DNA from: an uncultured delta proteobacterium
GTDB taxonomy: Bacteria > Desulfobacterota > Desulfobulbia > Desulfobulbales > Desulfurivibrionaceae
Direction: 5' to 3'
Assembly: GCA_903869265.1 (NCBI GenBank)
Contig: CAIPYE010000015.1
Location: 186,001-250,000 of the forward strand
DNA: 64,000 nucleotides
A model generated the notes under the pieces. That model saw only the letters and a program-made list of their open reading frames with translations. It did no database searches and was not told where the DNA came from. Below, piece by piece: positions 33,100 to 41,956 of the stretch. Numbering within the stretch: the stretch's first letter is position 1; each line of letters begins with the position of its first letter. A program made the position numbers and the translations under genes.

Positions 33100-34356
33100 T
33101 CAGTTCTTGCGCCTCCCCTTGGCATCGTGCAGGGCGCCAAGCAGTTCCAGCACCTGATTCCGGTTGTTTTTCGGCTGATTGAGGATGAGGACAAAGCTGT
33201 CCAGCCCACGCTCTCCGGCAAAATATCCGGCATAGGCATACACCCCGGTCATGGTGCCGGACTTGCGGAGGCAGTTGTTCTCAAAGGGCAGCAGTCCGGC
33301 ATGGGGCTTGAACGCCTCCAGTATGGCGAGCATCGCCCTCGGTGTCACCCGGTTCTGCCGGGAGAGGCCGGAACCTTCGCGGACCACGATGTCTTTTTCC
33401 GAAAGCCCGACCTCGTTGCGGTAAAATCCGGTCATGGCCCGTTGGCCCTTGTCCCAGGTCGCGGGCCAGCCGTACTGTTTTGCGCCTATGGCCAGGAAAA
33501 TCTGGTTGGCTGTAAAGTTGTTGGAATACTTGAGCAGCTTGGTCAGCACCTCGTCCAGGGTCTTGCTTGAGGCATGCTCGTACACCGGCTTAAGCCCCTC
33601 CGGCACCGGACCAGAAATGATCCCGCCGCTCACTGTTATCCCTTGTTTCTTGCATATGGCGGAAAACAACTCCCCAACATAACGCAGGCTTTCGTTGCCG
33701 GTGGCTGTGGCGTTGATCCGGTGGCTGCCGGACGGTAGCCCTTGCGCCAGTTCCCGCATGAGCGGAAGGGCAGGGGTCTGCTCCTCGCCGGAACGCACGT
33801 CGCCGTTCGAACCCTTGACAAGACTGATGGTGTTGAAGTTCACCGCCAGGCAGCTGTTCTGGGCATCGTAGGGATTGAGGGTATTGCTGGACCCATCGGT
33901 TGAGTTTTCAAGCTGGCAAGCGCTGTCATCGACATGGATGTTGCGGATCGCGGAAACCCCACGACTGCGGAGTGCTGTTACAATCTGAGCCACCTCTTCT
34001 GAAACCAGCATGGGATCACCCAGGCCCCGGATGTACAGATCGCGCTCACCGCTAAAATAAAACCGGGTGGCAAAGCGATAGTCTTTGCCAAGGATATGGA
34101 TGGCAGCCAGGGCCATGCCGATTTTCTGCACGCTGGCTGGCATGAACTGGCTGTCTGCGTTGCGTTCGTAGATGGTATCCCCGTTTCTGGTAACGATGAT
34201 ACCGCCGTTTTCCACCAGATTTTCAAGACTCTGGCCTGCTCCGGCCCAGACCGAACCGGGCAGGACGAGACTAACCGCCAGGCCAAGAAAAAAAATGCGC
34301 CGCATTCTCCTCTGTTTCCAGAGCAGGGATGCGGCGCGAAAGATACCCATGGGCAT
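33100..34356 (-). CDS. dacB: D-alanyl-D-alanine carboxypeptidase/endopeptidase, PBP4 type
   Basis: The product is up to 418 residues; an inner ATG at 34305 (MRRIFFLGLAVSLVLPGSVW) with GAGGAG just ahead begins the signal peptide and may be the true start. Peptidase S13 motifs are SxxK as SVQK (Ser75, Lys78 in the long form), SxN as YSNN, and KTG-like KSGTMTG near the C-terminus. It trims or cuts peptidoglycan stem peptides in the periplasm. It begins 8 bases after the trpB2 stop, so the two are probably co-transcribed although functionally unrelated. Confidence 0.88.
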   Translation of the reverse strand: MPMGIFRAASLLWKQRRMRRIFFLGLAVSLVLPGSVWAGAGQSLENLVENGGIIVTRNGDTIYERNADSQFMPASVQKIGMALAAIHILGKDYRFATRFYFSGERDLYIRGLGDPMLVSEEVAQIVTALRSRGVSAIRNIHVDDSACQLENSTDGSSNTLNPYDAQNSCLAVNFNTISLVKGSNGDVRSGEEQTPALPLMRELAQGLPSGSHRINATATGNESLRYVGELFSAICKKQGITVSGGIISGPVPEGLKPVYEHASSKTLDEVLTKLLKYSNNFTANQIFLAIGAKQYGWPATWDKGQRAMTGFYRNEVGLSEKDIVVREGSGLSRQNRVTPRAMLAILEAFKPHAGLLPFENNCLRKSGTMTGVYAYAGYFAGERGLDSFVLILNQPKNNRNQVLELLGALHDAKGRRKN

Positions 34357-34364
34357 AGTCAGAC

Positions 34365-35708
34365 TCAGATCTTCGGCAAGTGCTTTTTCGCCTCTGCCAC
34401 CGCCTCGGCAGGGTACTCGAAGTTGTGCAACTCTCCGGCGAAGAACTTGTCGTAGCTGGAAAGATCAAGAAGGCCGTGGCCGGAAAGATTGAAGAGGATG
34501 GTCTTGGGTTCCTTCAGGTCTTTGGTGGCCTCAATGATGGCCGCCCGGACCGCATGGCAGGACTCGGGCGCCGGGATAATCCCCTCGGTCTGGGCGAAAA
34601 GCACCCCGGCCTCAAAGCATTCCACCTGATTAAGAGCCATGGCCTCCATCAGGTTTTCCCGAAGCAGGGCGCTGACAATGGGGGCCATGCCGTGATACCG
34701 CAAGCCTCCGGCATGGATGCCAGGCGGCATGAAATCGTGGCCCAGAGTGTACATGTACAGCAGCGGGGTGCGCTCGGAAACATCGCCGAAGTCATAGGCA
34801 TAGATGCCCTTGGTGAGCGAGGGACAGGAGGCCGGCTCCACTCCGATCAACCGGATATTTTTGCCGTTCAGTTTGTCGGGCAGGAAGGGCGCGGCCAGGC
34901 CGGCAAAGTTGGAGCCGCCGCCGCAGCAGCCGATCACCACATCCGGGGTCTCGCCGATCATGGCCAACTGCTTTTTGGCTTCCAGACCGATCACGGTCTG
35001 GTGCAGACAAACATGATTGAGAACCGAACCCAGAGCGTACTTGGTATCCCCGCGGGACACCGCATCTTCCAGGGCCTCGCTGATGGCGATTCCCAGGGAG
35101 CCATTGCTGTTGGGATCCTTGGCCAAAATGGCCCGGCCGGTGGGAGTATCCGGGCTGGGGCTGGGCACGATCTCGGCACCGTAGGTGTTCATCATGGATT
35201 TGCGATACGGCTTCTGGTCGTAGGAAACCCGCACCATGTACACCTTGCACTCAAGCCCGAACTTGTGGGTGGCAAAGGCCAAGGCGCTGCCCCACTGACC
35301 GGCCCCGGTTTCGGTGGCCAACCGCTTGACGCCTTCCCGCTTATTGTAATAGGCCTGAACCACGGCGCTGTTGGTTTTATGGCTGCCGGAAGGGGAGACC
35401 CCTTCGTGCTTGAAATAGATCTTTGCCTTGGTGCCCAGTTTTTCTTCAAGAAAATTGGCGCGCACCAGGGGAGAGGGCCGCCAGATGGACCAGATATCCT
35501 GGATTTCCTCGGGAATATCGATCCAGCGCTTGTCGCTCATCTCCTGTTCCAGCAACCCCATGGGGAAGATGGGCGCCATCAGATCCGGGGTCAGCGGCTC
35601 TTTGGTGGCGGGATTCAGGGGAGGAGGCATGCCGCCGGGCATGTCGGTCATGACGTTGTACCATTGGGTGACGCGATCTTCATCGGGAAGAAGGATCATT
35701 TTTTTCAT
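34365..35708 (-). CDS. trpB2: Tryptophan synthase beta chain-like PLP enzyme (TrpB2)
   Basis: The 447-residue protein is of the TrpB2 group, longer than TrpB1 (about 400). The PLP lysine is Lys111 in [29 protein letters not shown] is the phosphate-binding loop; [20 protein letters not shown] and [20 protein letters not shown] are TrpB2-typical. TrpB2 makes tryptophan from indole and serine or salvages indole; a separate TrpA is not adjacent. AAGGAAAATACC precedes the ATG. Confidence 0.9.
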   Translation of the reverse strand: MKKMILLPDEDRVTQWYNVMTDMPGGMPPPLNPATKEPLTPDLMAPIFPMGLLEQEMSDKRWIDIPEEIQDIWSIWRPSPLVRANFLEEKLGTKAKIYFKHEGVSPSGSHKTNSAVVQAYYNKREGVKRLATETGAGQWGSALAFATHKFGLECKVYMVRVSYDQKPYRKSMMNTYGAEIVPSPSPDTPTGRAILAKDPNSNGSLGIAISEALEDAVSRGDTKYALGSVLNHVCLHQTVIGLEAKKQLAMIGETPDVVIGCCGGGSNFAGLAAPFLPDKLNGKNIRLIGVEPASCPSLTKGIYAYDFGDVSERTPLLYMYTLGHDFMPPGIHAGGLRYHGMAPIVSALLRENLMEAMALNQVECFEAGVLFAQTEGIIPAPESCHAVRAAIIEATKDLKEPKTILFNLSGHGLLDLSSYDKFFAGELHNFEYPAEAVAEAKKHLPKI

Positions 35709-35874
35709 GGTATTTTCCTTGATTTTGGCGGATAGTTAGTAGGTAAGGACAGCTCCACAGCCAGGCTCTGTCTTTTGGAAAATTGTACGTATTTACCCAT
35801 GAATAGTGTTTTTTTAAAAGCCTTTTTTTGTCAGTCCCACACAAACAGTACCATTAGAAAAATGGAGGAGTCCT

Positions 35875-36369
35875 ATGACTAAAACCGAGAAGAATCTTTG
35901 GGAAGCATTTGCCGGGGAATCCCAGGCAAACCGCAAGTATCTGGCCTTTGCCGACAAGGCAGACAAAGAGGGGCATAAGCAGGTGGCCAGACTGTTCCGC
36001 GCCGCGGCCCATGCGGAAACCATCCACGCCCACGCCCATCTCCGGGCGCTCAAGGCCATCGGCGATACCGCCGCCAACCTGAAAGAGGCCATCGGCGGCG
36101 AGACCGAGGAATTTCAGAATATGTATCCGGGGATGATTGCCGCAGCCAAGGAGGAAGGGCACAAGGCAGGTGAGCGCAGTTTCAGCTACGCCAATGAGGT
36201 GGAGAAGATCCATGCCGCCCTGTACCAGAAGGCTCTGGATAGCCTGGGCAGCAAGGAGGAAACAGACTTCCATGTCTGCTCGGTGTGCGGCTATACCTGC
36301 GAGGGCGAGGCCCCGGAGAAATGTCCGGTGTGCGGGGCCAGCAAAAAAGCCTTTGACAAGATCGACTAA
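35875..36369 (+). CDS. Rubrerythrin
   Basis: The 164-residue protein starts after AAATGGAGGAG. The N-terminal ferritin-like domain carries diiron ligands in EKNLWEAFAGESQANRKYL and HAETIHAHAH. The C-terminal rubredoxin domain has CSVCGYTC and CPVCGAS (iron ligands Cys135, Cys138, Cys150, Cys153). It reduces hydrogen peroxide in the cytoplasm of anaerobes. It stands alone between trpB2 (divergent) and cobA-hemD (convergent). Confidence 0.95.
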   Translation: MTKTEKNLWEAFAGESQANRKYLAFADKADKEGHKQVARLFRAAAHAETIHAHAHLRALKAIGDTAANLKEAIGGETEEFQNMYPGMIAAAKEEGHKAGERSFSYANEVEKIHAALYQKALDSLGSKEETDFHVCSVCGYTCEGEAPEKCPVCGASKKAFDKID

Positions 36370-36375
36370 AAACTG

Positions 36376-36413
36376 GCCAAGCCTTCTCCTGCTTCGAGCG
36401 GGGAGGGCTTGGC
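36376..36413. terminator. Stem-loop between rubrerythrin and cobA-hemD
   Basis: GCCAAGCCTTCTCC (36376-36389) pairs with GGGGAGGGCTTGGC (36400-36413), a 14-bp stem with two G-U pairs. No immediate T run follows on either strand, but its place between convergent stops suggests a bidirectional terminator. Confidence 0.5.
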
Positions 36414-36421
36414 TGGACTAG

Positions 36422-37981
36422 TTATTTTTCGTAAAAATCCAGGATGCTTTCCACCAGGGCCGGGATGGTGTAGGTCTTTGGCTGCACATCGATGCTCAGT
36501 CCGGCCTTTTCCGCGGTTCTGGCGGTGATCGGACCAATGGTCGCCACCTTGACCCCGGCCAGCAGTGCTTCGCGATCCGGCCCCAGCATTTCAAGAAAGT
36601 TTGTCACTGTGGACGAACTGGTGAAGGTGACCATGTCGATGCCGCCTTCGGCCAGTTCCTGGCGCACCAAGTCGTAATCCTTGGGCCGGACATTCTGATA
36701 CACCGGCACCACCGCAACCTCGGCCCCGTTCTCCGCAAGAATCTCCGGCAGAACCTCCCGTGCTTTCTTGGCGCGGGGCAGCAGAACCTTGCAGCCCTTC
36801 ACCCCTCTGGCCACCATGCTGGCAGCCAGACCCTCGCCGGTGAATTCCTCAGGCACCAGATCGGCGACGAGTCCGTACTCTTTCAAAACTTCTGCCGTAG
36901 ACGTGCCGACCACGGCGATCTTCGGCCCTGCCATGGCCCGGCAGTCAAGGCCCCGCTCAAAGAGCCGGGTGAAGAAGAAGCGGATGGCGTTGATGCTGGT
37001 GAACACCAGCCACTGGTAATCGCCAAGCCGGTTCAACTCGGCGTCCAACTCGTCCCAATTGTCCGGCGGCGCTAAGGCAATGGTGGCGCCTTCCACGCAA
37101 TCCGCCCCCTGATCTTCCAGCAGGCGGACCAGCTCGCTGGCCTGTTCCCGGGTCCGGGTCACCAGGATGCGTTTGCCGAACAGCGGCCTTTTCTCGAACC
37201 AGTTGATGGTGTCGCGCAGCTTGACCACCTCGCCCACCACGATGAGCGCAGGCGGTTTGATTTTTTCCTGTTTGACCACCTCGGCGATGGTGGCAAGGGT
37301 GCCCACCACCGAGCGCTGAATCGGAGTGGAGGCCCAGCGCACCACAACCACCGGGGTTTCCGGGTCGCGGCCATGCTTGATCAGGTTTTCGGTGATAAAG
37401 GAGAGATTCTTGATCCCCATGTAAAAAACCAGGGTGCCGATGCCGGTGGAAATCTTATCCCAGGCGATATTGGAAACTTCCTTGGTTGGGTCTTCATGGC
37501 CGGTGATGAAAGCCACGGAGGCGGTGTAATCCCGATGGGTGATAGGCACGCCAGCGTACGTGGCCGCAGCGGTGGCAGAGGTGACGCCCGGCACCACCTC
37601 AAAGGCAACACCGTGTTTGGCCAGCTCTTCGATCTCCTCCCCCCCCCGGCCAAAGATAAAGGGGTCGCCGCCCTTGAGCCGCACCACGATCTTCCCGGCG
37701 GTGGCATGATCCACCAACATCTGGTTGATCTCCTCCTGGGTGTGGGCGTGGCACTGTCCGCCTTTTTTTCCGGCGTAGATCAGCTCGGCGTCCTTGGGTA
37801 CGTATTTGAGAAGCTTGGGAGTGGCCAGGTAGTCATATACCACCACCTCGGCCCTCTTGATGAGTTCCAGCCCCTTCACCGTGATCAGGGTGGGGTCGCC
37901 AGGGCCTGCGCCGATGAGGTAGACCTTGCCCCTGGAACGTGTTGTTTTGTTGTCGCTGTGTGTTGTCATAATTTTTCTCAT
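36422..37981 (-). CDS. cobA-hemD: Uroporphyrinogen-III C-methyltransferase / uroporphyrinogen-III synthase fusion
   Basis: The product is about 519 residues from the ATG at 37981 (a second ATG at 37969 is equally possible). The N-terminal SUMT domain (about 20-265) has VYLIGAGPGDPTLITVKG, VVRLKGGDPFIFGRGGEE and VVPGVTSATAAATYAGVPIT. The C-terminal HemD domain (about 265-515) has GKRILVTRTREQASELVRLL and MVTFTSSSTVTNFLEMLG. One polypeptide thus closes hydroxymethylbilane to uroporphyrinogen III and methylates it twice to precorrin-2, feeding siroheme, alternative heme and cobalamin. hemC lies just upstream. Confidence 0.93.
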   Translation of the reverse strand: MRKIMTTHSDNKTTRSRGKVYLIGAGPGDPTLITVKGLELIKRAEVVVYDYLATPKLLKYVPKDAELIYAGKKGGQCHAHTQEEINQMLVDHATAGKIVVRLKGGDPFIFGRGGEEIEELAKHGVAFEVVPGVTSATAAATYAGVPITHRDYTASVAFITGHEDPTKEVSNIAWDKISTGIGTLVFYMGIKNLSFITENLIKHGRDPETPVVVVRWASTPIQRSVVGTLATIAEVVKQEKIKPPALIVVGEVVKLRDTINWFEKRPLFGKRILVTRTREQASELVRLLEDQGADCVEGATIALAPPDNWDELDAELNRLGDYQWLVFTSINAIRFFFTRLFERGLDCRAMAGPKIAVVGTSTAEVLKEYGLVADLVPEEFTGEGLAASMVARGVKGCKVLLPRAKKAREVLPEILAENGAEVAVVPVYQNVRPKDYDLVRQELAEGGIDMVTFTSSSTVTNFLEMLGPDREALLAGVKVATIGPITARTAEKAGLSIDVQPKTYTIPALVESILDFYEK

Positions 37982-37986
37982 GAACA

Positions 37987-38012
37987 AAAAACCGGCCTGT
38001 CTGGCCGGTTTT
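37987..38012 (-). terminator. Rho-independent terminator/attenuator between hemC and cobA-hemD
   Basis: On the minus strand AACCGGCC pairs with GGCCGGTT around a short loop and is followed by T6. It lies between hemC (ending 38052) and the cobA-hemD start, so much hemC transcription may stop here. Confidence 0.75.
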
Positions 38013-38051
38013 GATTCTTAAGCTGTCCGTCCGAAAGGCCCGGATTCGCCC

Positions 38052-38987
38052 TCAGTGCATCTCGTGACCGTACACCTCGGAAAGAATGGCCCTGCCGCCT
38101 TCGGCCAGCAGCTTTTCCGCCAACCGGATTCCTAAACCTTCCGGATCGGTGGTGCCGGCGCTCAGGTCGAGCCGGATCATTTTATCCCCGGTTACCGAAG
38201 CAACCAACCCAGTCATCTGTATCGTATTCTCGACAATCTTGGCAAACCCGGCGATGGGCACTTGGCAGCCGCCCTGGAGGCGATGAAGAAAACCGCGTTC
38301 AGCCCGGACGGCCAAGGAGGTTTCCTGATGATCCATAAACAACAGCCCGGACAGCAGCTCCGCATCGCTGGTGCGCAGCTCGATGCCCACCGCACCTTGA
38401 GCCACGGCAGGGAGCATCTCTGCTTCCGTGAAATAGGACTTGGCCCGGTCGCTGAGCGACAAGCGGTTCAGGCCGGCGGCAGCCAGGATGATCGCATCGT
38501 ACTGCCCCTCGTCGAGCTTGCGCAAACGGGTGTCCAGATTGCCCCGAAGGTCTTCAATGACAAGATCGGGCCGGATGTTGGCTAACTGGGATTTGCGCCG
38601 CAGGCTGCTGGTGCCCACCTTCGCGCCTTGGGGCAGCTCGCGGCAGGTGGCGCAGGTGTTCGAGATAAAAGCGTCAAACGGGTTTTCCCGCTTGGTGATG
38701 ATGCCGATGTGCAGTCCTTCGGGCAGTTCGGCAGGCACGTCCTTCATGCTGTGCACGGCGATGTCCACCTCGTCTTTGAGCAAAGCCTCTTCGATTTCCT
38801 TAACGAACAAGCCCTTGCCGCCCACCTTGGCCAGGGGCACGTCGAGAATCTTATCGCCCTTGGTGATGATCTTCACCAGTTCCACCGTGGTATCCGGATA
38901 GCGGGCCTCGATCAGTCCCTTGATCCAGGTGGATTGGGTCAGGGCCAGCAGGCTTGCCCGGGTGCCGATTCTGATTATTTTCTGCAT
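38052..38987 (-). CDS. hemC: Porphobilinogen deaminase (hydroxymethylbilane synthase)
   Basis: The 311-residue protein starts at ATG 38987 after AAGGGGAACAG. IRIGTRASLLALTQS is the N-terminal signature and LRRKSQLANIRPDL and LRGNLDTRL are substrate-binding segments. Cys241 in RLQGGCQVPI carries the dipyrromethane cofactor. It polymerises four porphobilinogens to hydroxymethylbilane, the substrate of the HemD domain encoded next downstream. Confidence 0.95.
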   Translation of the reverse strand: MQKIIRIGTRASLLALTQSTWIKGLIEARYPDTTVELVKIITKGDKILDVPLAKVGGKGLFVKEIEEALLKDEVDIAVHSMKDVPAELPEGLHIGIITKRENPFDAFISNTCATCRELPQGAKVGTSSLRRKSQLANIRPDLVIEDLRGNLDTRLRKLDEGQYDAIILAAAGLNRLSLSDRAKSYFTEAEMLPAVAQGAVGIELRTSDAELLSGLLFMDHQETSLAVRAERGFLHRLQGGCQVPIAGFAKIVENTIQMTGLVASVTGDKMIRLDLSAGTTDPEGLGIRLAEKLLAEGGRAILSEVYGHEMH

Positions 38988-39131
38988 CAACTGTTCCCCT
39001 TATGTTGATTATCTAACAGACTGGTCCGTTCTTTATCTTTTTTCCGCAAATTGCGCAAGATAAAGCTAAGTTGAGCAGCTTGCCTGCTCGTACGAAACTT
39101 ATACCCTTTGGGTGCAAGTCGTTCGCCAGGC
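38988..39131. other. Gap between hemC and the deoxyhypusine-synthase-like gene, with inverted repeats
   Basis: CTTTATCTT (39031-39039) is inverted at 39057-39065 as AAGATAAAG, and GAGCAG (39073-39078) at 39084-39089 as CTGCTC. Neither is followed by a clear T run on the minus strand, so neither is a standard terminator. The hemC promoter probably lies here but I could not place it. Confidence 0.35.
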
Positions 39132-40082
39132 TCATTTTTGTTGGAGCCGATCAAGCAGGGTCGCGGCCAGAAGCGGAATCAAAAGCTCGTGGTGGCCGAT
39201 GATATTGTAGCCCTTGCCGCCGCCCATGGTGGGCCGGTTCACCACGTTGGTCATGGTCCGGTAATGGCGGATGAAATCAAAATTTGCCGTGGTGAAGTTG
39301 TTCACCACATGCCCCAGGTTGCGAGCCAGGGTGAGAGCCTTGAGAAAGACCTCGGGCAGGAGCACGGCGGAACCGAAGTTGAGGTAGGCTCCGCCCTCCA
39401 AATCGGCAACCAGACCGCAGAAAAGCCGGAAATCCTGGTGGCTGGTCTGGCCGATGGCCGCGCCGTTGGCGGAAGGGTGGATATGGACGATATCCGTACC
39501 CATGGCCACATGCACAGTGAGCGGAATCCCCAGCCGTTTGGCCGTGGCCAGCAGGCTCATGTTGTTGTAAGGGAAATTCTGGGCAAGCAAGTACTCGCCC
39601 AAAGCCTCGCCCAAGCCAAGGCCTTTTTCCGCGCCCTGGTTGATCCCGGCATTGACCACCTCGCCGGTTTCCTTGGCCGCGCCAAAAGCGCCGCTGCCCA
39701 GCACGTCGCCCACCTCTTCCGAGGTGCGGCCCACCATGGCGATCTCGGTGTCGTGGACGATGCCCGCGCCGTTGAGGGCAATGGCGTTGATGATCCCCCG
39801 CTCCATAAGGTCGATGAGGATGGGGTTCAAGCCCACCTTGATCACATGGGCGCCCATGCCGACGACAATGGGCCGATCATTCAAGTGGCTTGCGGCCAGC
39901 CGGTCGACCAGCTCGGGAAAATCCAAGCCCAAAAGCTGTTCCGGCAGGGAGGCCATAAATTCCTTGAGCGTGGAGCCGGGGATAAGCGGCTTGGCAAAAT
40001 TCTCCACCGTGACCTTGCTGTAACGATCAAGAATCGAATAGGTGTTGAGTCTGGAGAAATCCAGGGGCTGATATTTTTTCAT
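39132..40082 (-). CDS. Deoxyhypusine-synthase-like Rossmann-fold protein
   Basis: The 316-residue cytoplasmic protein has NAIALNGAGIVHDTEIAMVG, RTSEEVGDVLGSGAFGAAKE and TGEVVNAGINQGAEKGLGLG, a pattern reminiscent of NAD-binding deoxyhypusine/homospermidine synthase relatives. Bacteria normally lack hypusine, so this is not a true deoxyhypusine synthase function. HVAMGTDIVHIHPSANGAAI and NRPTMGGGKGYNIIGHHELL look like active-site segments. The stop of the upstream gmhA is 17 bases before its start, pointing to a link with heptose or envelope sugar metabolism or to chance pairing. The family placement is tentative. Confidence 0.55.
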   Translation of the reverse strand: MKKYQPLDFSRLNTYSILDRYSKVTVENFAKPLIPGSTLKEFMASLPEQLLGLDFPELVDRLAASHLNDRPIVVGMGAHVIKVGLNPILIDLMERGIINAIALNGAGIVHDTEIAMVGRTSEEVGDVLGSGAFGAAKETGEVVNAGINQGAEKGLGLGEALGEYLLAQNFPYNNMSLLATAKRLGIPLTVHVAMGTDIVHIHPSANGAAIGQTSHQDFRLFCGLVADLEGGAYLNFGSAVLLPEVFLKALTLARNLGHVVNNFTTANFDFIRHYRTMTNVVNRPTMGGGKGYNIIGHHELLIPLLAATLLDRLQQK

Positions 40083-40099
40083 CAGGAGTGTCCAGGGAA

Positions 40100-40684
40100 T
40101 CAGGCGGAAACGCCGCGTCCGTACAAGGCCTCGTCCACGATCTGGCAGAGCAGATGCTCCACCCAGAGATGCGCTTCCTGGATAGCCGAGGTCACCGGCG
40201 AAGGGACATTAATGGTCAAATCGGCCAGACCGATGAGCCTGCCGCCGTCCCTGCCGGTGAGCACTGCGGTTTGCATGCCGAGATTCTTGGCCGCTTCCAC
40301 CGCCTTGATGACGTTGGGCGAGTTGCCACTGGTGGAGATGCCCAGGGCCAGATCGCCTTCCTTGCCCAGGGCGAGGATCTGCTTGCTGAAGATATCGTCA
40401 AAGGAAAAGTCGTTGCCGATACTGGTGAGGATGGAGCTGTCCGTGGTCAGGGCAATGGCGGCCAGGGGCGGTCGATCGATCATGAAGCGGTTGACGAACT
40501 CGGCCGCCATGTGCTGGGCATCGGCAGCGCTGCCTCCGTTGCCGAAAATCATCAGCTTGTTACCCCGCTTGATGGTGTCGATCATCGCCTGGGCCAGCTG
40601 CTTGATGGCGGCCATCTGGGTGGCAACCAGCGCTTCCTTGGCGGCAATGGAGTGCTTCAGGCTTTCGCGGATAAGCTGGTCCAT
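40100..40684 (-). CDS. gmhA: Phosphoheptose isomerase (sedoheptulose-7-phosphate isomerase)
   Basis: The 194-residue SIS-domain protein starts at ATG 40684 after AGAGGTATCC. KLMIFGNGGSAADAQHMAAE, LTTDSSILTSIGNDFSFDDI and GISTSGNSPNVIKAVEAAK are the GmhA hallmarks, and EAHLWVEHLLCQIVDE ends it. It converts sedoheptulose 7-phosphate to glycero-manno-heptose 7-phosphate for lipopolysaccharide inner core. Length matches the family (about 190). Confidence 0.93.
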   Translation of the reverse strand: MDQLIRESLKHSIAAKEALVATQMAAIKQLAQAMIDTIKRGNKLMIFGNGGSAADAQHMAAEFVNRFMIDRPPLAAIALTTDSSILTSIGNDFSFDDIFSKQILALGKEGDLALGISTSGNSPNVIKAVEAAKNLGMQTAVLTGRDGGRLIGLADLTINVPSPVTSAIQEAHLWVEHLLCQIVDEALYGRGVSA

Positions 40685-40816
40685 GGATACCTCTAAAAAT
40701 AAGTGGACTGGGAACAAAAAAGTTCGCGGAAGCTTAGTATAGAAGAGATTCTTTGTCAACACAGTCGGGAAAAATTGCGTTGCATCAATGAGTCACGGAG
40801 GGGGAGAATTGTTGAT

Positions 40817-41650
40817 TCAGACGCTCAGGCGCATGCTGATATCCACGGCCTTAGCGGAATGGGTGAGCGCTCCCACGGAAATGAGATCGACCCCGGTCTC
40901 GGCAATCTCCCGGACATTGGCGAGATTCACCCCGCCGGAGGCCTCCACCAAAGCCCTGCCCGCAATCAAGGTCACGGCCTGACGCATCAAAGCCGGAGCC
41001 ATGTTGTCCAGCATGATGATCTCGACCCCACAGGCCAGGCACTCCGCAACTTGGGCGAGGTTTTCGGTTTCGACCTCGATCTTCAGGGTATGGGGCGCCT
41101 TGTCCCGAAGGGTCTGCACCGCCTGAGTAATGGAGCCGCAGGCCGCGATATGGTTGTCCTTGAGCAGGAGGCCATCGGCCAGACTGAATCGGTGGTTATG
41201 CCCGCCGCCCACCCGGACCGCATATTTCTCAAAAGCCCTGAGGCCGGGCGTGGTCTTGCGGGTGTCGATGATCCTGACCGGCAACCCCTCGATCTCATGG
41301 ACAAAAGCGGCGGTCAGGGTGGCGATGCCGCTCAGCCGCTGCACCAGATTGAGGGCCAGACGCTCGGCGCTGAGCAGATCCCGCACCGGACCCTGCGCGG
41401 AAAAGATGTGCTCGCCAGGGTGGACTGCTTCGCCGTCTTTTTTCATGGCTGCGCAGACAATCCGGGGATTGCGCGTGGTGAAAACCAGGGGAACGATCTC
41501 GTCGAGCCCCGCCACCACGAAGTCTTCCTTGGCGACAAATACGGCCTTGCCTTCTTGCTTGGGCGAAAACACCGAATCGGTGGTGATGTCGCCCAGGCCG
41601 ATGTCTTCCTCCAGAAACTGCTGTAACTGTCTTGTCACCTGTGTATCCAT
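40817..41650 (-). CDS. nadC: Nicotinate-nucleotide pyrophosphorylase (quinolinate phosphoribosyltransferase)
   Basis: The 277-residue enzyme starts after AAGGAGAGATTT. EEDIGLGDITTDSVF is the N-terminal signature; LNLVQRLSGIATLTAAFV, IIDTRKTTPGLRAFEKYAVR and VGGGHNHRFSLADGLLLKDN form the phosphoribosyl site, and EVETENLAQVAECLACGVEI the barrel. It makes nicotinate mononucleotide from quinolinate and PRPP in NAD synthesis. nadA and nadB are not in the window. Confidence 0.94.
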   Translation of the reverse strand: MDTQVTRQLQQFLEEDIGLGDITTDSVFSPKQEGKAVFVAKEDFVVAGLDEIVPLVFTTRNPRIVCAAMKKDGEAVHPGEHIFSAQGPVRDLLSAERLALNLVQRLSGIATLTAAFVHEIEGLPVRIIDTRKTTPGLRAFEKYAVRVGGGHNHRFSLADGLLLKDNHIAACGSITQAVQTLRDKAPHTLKIEVETENLAQVAECLACGVEIIMLDNMAPALMRQAVTLIAGRALVEASGGVNLANVREIAETGVDLISVGALTHSAKAVDISMRLSV

Positions 41651-41830
41651 AAATCTCTCCTTGAACCGCTCTTGTCTGCCCTACGAGGAAACCTCTTGAT
41701 ATCTGCCCGGCAGGCCCCATGTCAAGAAGAAAGGATACTCAAACAGGTTCAATGTTTGCTGGCATATTGGCAAGGCCTGTGGTACAGAGAGAAGCTGTAA
41801 GGGTTAAAGTCAATGACTTCGGGAGGTTGG

Positions 41831-41953
41831 ATGCAGGGTTTTTCCGTGCTCAATATTTTTCTGCTGGTTCTTGGCGGGAACCTGGCCGGGTTTATCAATA
41901 CCCTGGCTGGCGGCTGCTCCTTTCTCACCATCCCCCTGCTTATGGTCAAATAA
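41831..41953 (+). pseudogene. Truncated TauE/SafE-family permease relic (40 codons)
   Basis: ATG 41831 follows GGGAGGTTGG and opens a 40-codon frame. It contains NIFLLVLGGNLAGFINTLAG and then GGCSFLTIPLLMVK before a TAA. FxAGFxNTLAGGGSFLTxPLL is the first-helix signature of TauE/SafE (DUF81) sulfite or sulfonate exporters, normally about 250 residues. The frame stops exactly 3 bases before the sbcD start, consistent with a deletion that removed the rest of the gene. The surviving ribosome site may now help sbcD translation. Confidence 0.65.
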
Positions 41954-41956
41954 GCC

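Noticed and set aside
39108-40742. A 544-codon plus-strand frame over the deoxyhypusine-like gene and gmhA
   Set aside because: Antisense shadow; both genes beneath it are supported by motifs and ribosome sites.
40736-40759. gmhA promoter from TTGACA and TATACT on the minus strand
   Set aside because: The boxes are 12 bases apart, too close for a sigma-70 promoter.
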